Part shown: positions 7,489 through 8,575 of the stretch, in pieces
How the letters are laid out: each line of letters begins with the position of its first letter
Position numbering within the stretch: position 1 is the first letter of the stretch
Assembly: GCA_964470845.1 (NCBI GenBank)
Contig: CAYYEL010000092.1
Coordinates: 1-8,575 of the forward strand
DNA from: HGM04593 sp964470845
Lineage (GTDB): Bacteria > Bacteroidota > Bacteroidia > Bacteroidales > Bacteroidaceae
Direction of reading: 5' to 3'
DNA: 8,575 nucleotides
Translations under genes and position numbers: made by a program
The notes under the pieces: model-generated
What the model saw: only the letters and a program-made list of their open reading frames with translations
The model's database searches: none
Told to the model about the DNA's origin: nothing

Positions 7489-8389
7489 TGACCTGAGAAA
7501 CAGGTACCGTAACGAGAATATTGTAGGAAAATATATATATATCAACGTGGCTGTTTATCTTATAATAGCCTTTGTTGGAGTGTTTGCGACACTGTTTAAT
7601 GCGGTGCTGCCTATTGCCGAGGTTGTGAGCCTGCTCGAACTGCCGGCCTCGCTTGGAGAGTTGCTCTATCAGCCTTGGTCGTTGCTTACATATATGTTTA
7701 TGCACGAGGGCTTTATGCATATTATGTGGAATATGTTGGCCTTATATGGCTTCGGGCGCATTTTCCTGAATTTCTATTCTACCCGACATTTTATAGGTGT
7801 CTATTTTCTTGGAGGCATTATAGGCGGTCTCTTCTTTGTGGGTGCATATAATATTTTCCCATATTTTGCTCCCATAGTGGACGGGGCTCACCTTGTGGGT
7901 GCGTCGGCTGCCATTATGGCTGTTATTGTTGCTGCGGCGCTCCGCAGTCCCAATACAACGGTTAATCTGCTGATTTTAGGCCCAATGCGTCTCATTACCC
8001 TTGCGGCAATAACAGTGGTCGTGTCGGTGCTGCTACTCTCGTCGGATAATGCGGGTGGAAATTTTGCGCATCTTGGTGGAGCCTTGACCGGTGCTATATT
8101 TTCAATAATGCTTAACAAAGGACACGACGTTACCACGCTTATAAATGTTGCCGGCGACTTTTTTTCTAAGATGCTGACAAAAATAAGAGGGGCTCTCAAA
8201 CGCAAGCCCAAAATGCGGTTTACACGCACCGAGGGTGCTGCCAAACATTCGGCCGACTACGAATATAATGCCCGCCGTCGCGAAAAAGAGGACGAGATGA
8301 ATGAAATTCTCGAAAAAGTGAAGCGTAGCGGATATTCTTCGCTCACCGACGACGAGAAGAAACGTCTTTTCGATAGCTCACAAAAATGA
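7472..8389 (+). CDS. Rhomboid family protein with C-terminal cytosolic tail (second of pair)
   Basis: A 305-residue rhomboid-family membrane protein. The rhomboid core spans about residues 20-215: His83 and Asn87 in EGFMHIMWNMLALYGFG, candidate nucleophile Ser145 in VGASAAIMA, and His200 in NFAHLGGALTG. The Ser-His dyad is therefore present, but the usual GxSGxxY reads GASAAIM, so the Gly after the Ser is Ala and the Tyr that normally packs against the His is Met149. A long charged tail (about 216-305) ends in a conserved-looking helical segment, EDEMNEILEKVKRSGYSSLTD and DEKKRLF, which resembles the small C-terminal domain known in Bacteroidetes rhomboids (DUF6576 by memory). The start at 7472 overlaps the upstream gene by 17 nt in a different frame and has a strong Shine-Dalgarno. 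It is probably an active protease or a partner of the first; activity is not proven from sequence. Confidence 0.93.
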   Translation: MGRIIDDLRNRYRNENIVGKYIYINVAVYLIIAFVGVFATLFNAVLPIAEVVSLLELPASLGELLYQPWSLLTYMFMHEGFMHIMWNMLALYGFGRIFLNFYSTRHFIGVYFLGGIIGGLFFVGAYNIFPYFAPIVDGAHLVGASAAIMAVIVAAALRSPNTTVNLLILGPMRLITLAAITVVVSVLLLSSDNAGGNFAHLGGALTGAIFSIMLNKGHDVTTLINVAGDFFSKMLTKIRGALKRKPKMRFTRTEGAAKHSADYEYNARRREKEDEMNEILEKVKRSGYSSLTDDEKKRLFDSSQK

Positions 8390-8414
8390 CAACATAGAAG
8401 CCGGTGCTCGAGTC

Positions 8415-8446
8415 GGGCGCATTGTAATTCTCGTTACAATGCGCCC
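8415..8446 (+). terminator. Rho-independent-like terminator after the rhomboid pair
   Basis: A perfect 13-bp inverted repeat, GGGCGCATTGTAA (8415-8427) and TTACAATGCGCCC (8434-8446), with a 6-nt loop, begins 26 nt after the stop at 8387-8389. It is followed by TGTCTGTTTT, a moderately T-rich tail. The GC-rich base and downstream Ts favour termination of plus-strand transcripts. The tail is not a clean T run, so efficiency is uncertain. The dyad could also end a transcript arriving from the right. Confidence 0.8.
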
Positions 8447-8575
8447 TGTCTGTTTTATGTGGCAATGTGTCAAAAAGAGGCTTATTTTGTACAAAAATGT
8501 AAGTGTCAACCCTTTTCGTACCATACTGTCAAGATAGAAGTGCAACAAAATTCCCTCCTTGCTCACGACTTTGAG
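8447..8575. other. Non-coding end of window, no supported gene
   Basis: This 129-nt stretch after the terminator is AT-rich and carries no gene I can support. TGTCAA occurs three times on the plus strand (8468-8473, 8504-8509, 8527-8532), twice as GTGTCAA. A minus-strand open frame entering from the right edge (LKV, then a possible GTG start at 8566) continues to 8378, but it runs through the terminator dyad and the end of the rhomboid gene and has no recognised similarity. The region may hold a promoter or the edge of an element beyond the window. Confidence 0.4.

Noticed and set aside
7531..7542. (AT)6 dinucleotide repeat near the 5' end of the second rhomboid, as a possible phase-variation tract
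   Set aside because: Only six units, and it encodes Tyr-Ile-Tyr-Ile in a membrane segment; too short to claim slippage control.
8378..8566. 62-codon minus-strand frame from a GTG at the right end
   Set aside because: It reads through the terminator hairpin and the 3' end of the rhomboid gene and shows no recognisable family; a gene fragment entering from beyond the edge cannot be excluded.

Overview
The window looks like chromosomal DNA of a Bacteroidales bacterium (Bacteroidetes gut lineage). Reasons are the hybrid RNase HI with an N-terminal viroplasmin-like domain, two LTA-synthase-type sulfatase-fold membrane enzymes in a presumably Gram-negative genome, a tandem rhomboid pair whose second member has a C-terminal cytosolic tail, and a sequence resembling the Bacteroidetes TAnnTTTG promoter element (TATCTTCG) in front of a rhomboid gene. 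The genus cannot be fixed from the sequence alone. All genes are intact except the first, which is cut by the left edge.

Layout: (1) Positions 1-2282, plus strand: the C-terminal part of an LTA synthase/phosphoglycerol-transferase-like membrane enzyme with an apparent serine nucleophile, followed 8 nt later by a small radical SAM protein of the COG0731 type. (2) Positions 2363-6643, minus strand: a tight cluster read argS - rnhA - second LTA-synthase-like enzyme (with an apparent threonine nucleophile), separated by only 15 and 12 nt, which looks like one operon. The two leftward and rightward units converge on an 80-nt spacer. (3) Positions 6644-6804: an AT-rich divergent promoter region between argS and the rhomboid genes. 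(4) Positions 6805-8389, plus strand: two rhomboid intramembrane serine proteases with a 17-nt overlap, the second with a strong Shine-Dalgarno sequence. They are closed by a perfect 13-bp hairpin at 8415-8446. (5) Positions 8447-8575: about 130 nt with no supported gene.

Functionally this is mostly housekeeping and envelope biology: aminoacyl-tRNA synthesis, RNA:DNA hybrid removal, envelope head-group transfer or hydrolysis, and membrane proteolysis. I found no tRNA or rRNA, no CRISPR array, no complete insertion sequence and no convincing new biological system. The most notable points are the two different sulfatase-fold nucleophiles, the second rhomboid's departures from the usual GxSGxxY motif, and the divergent control region.
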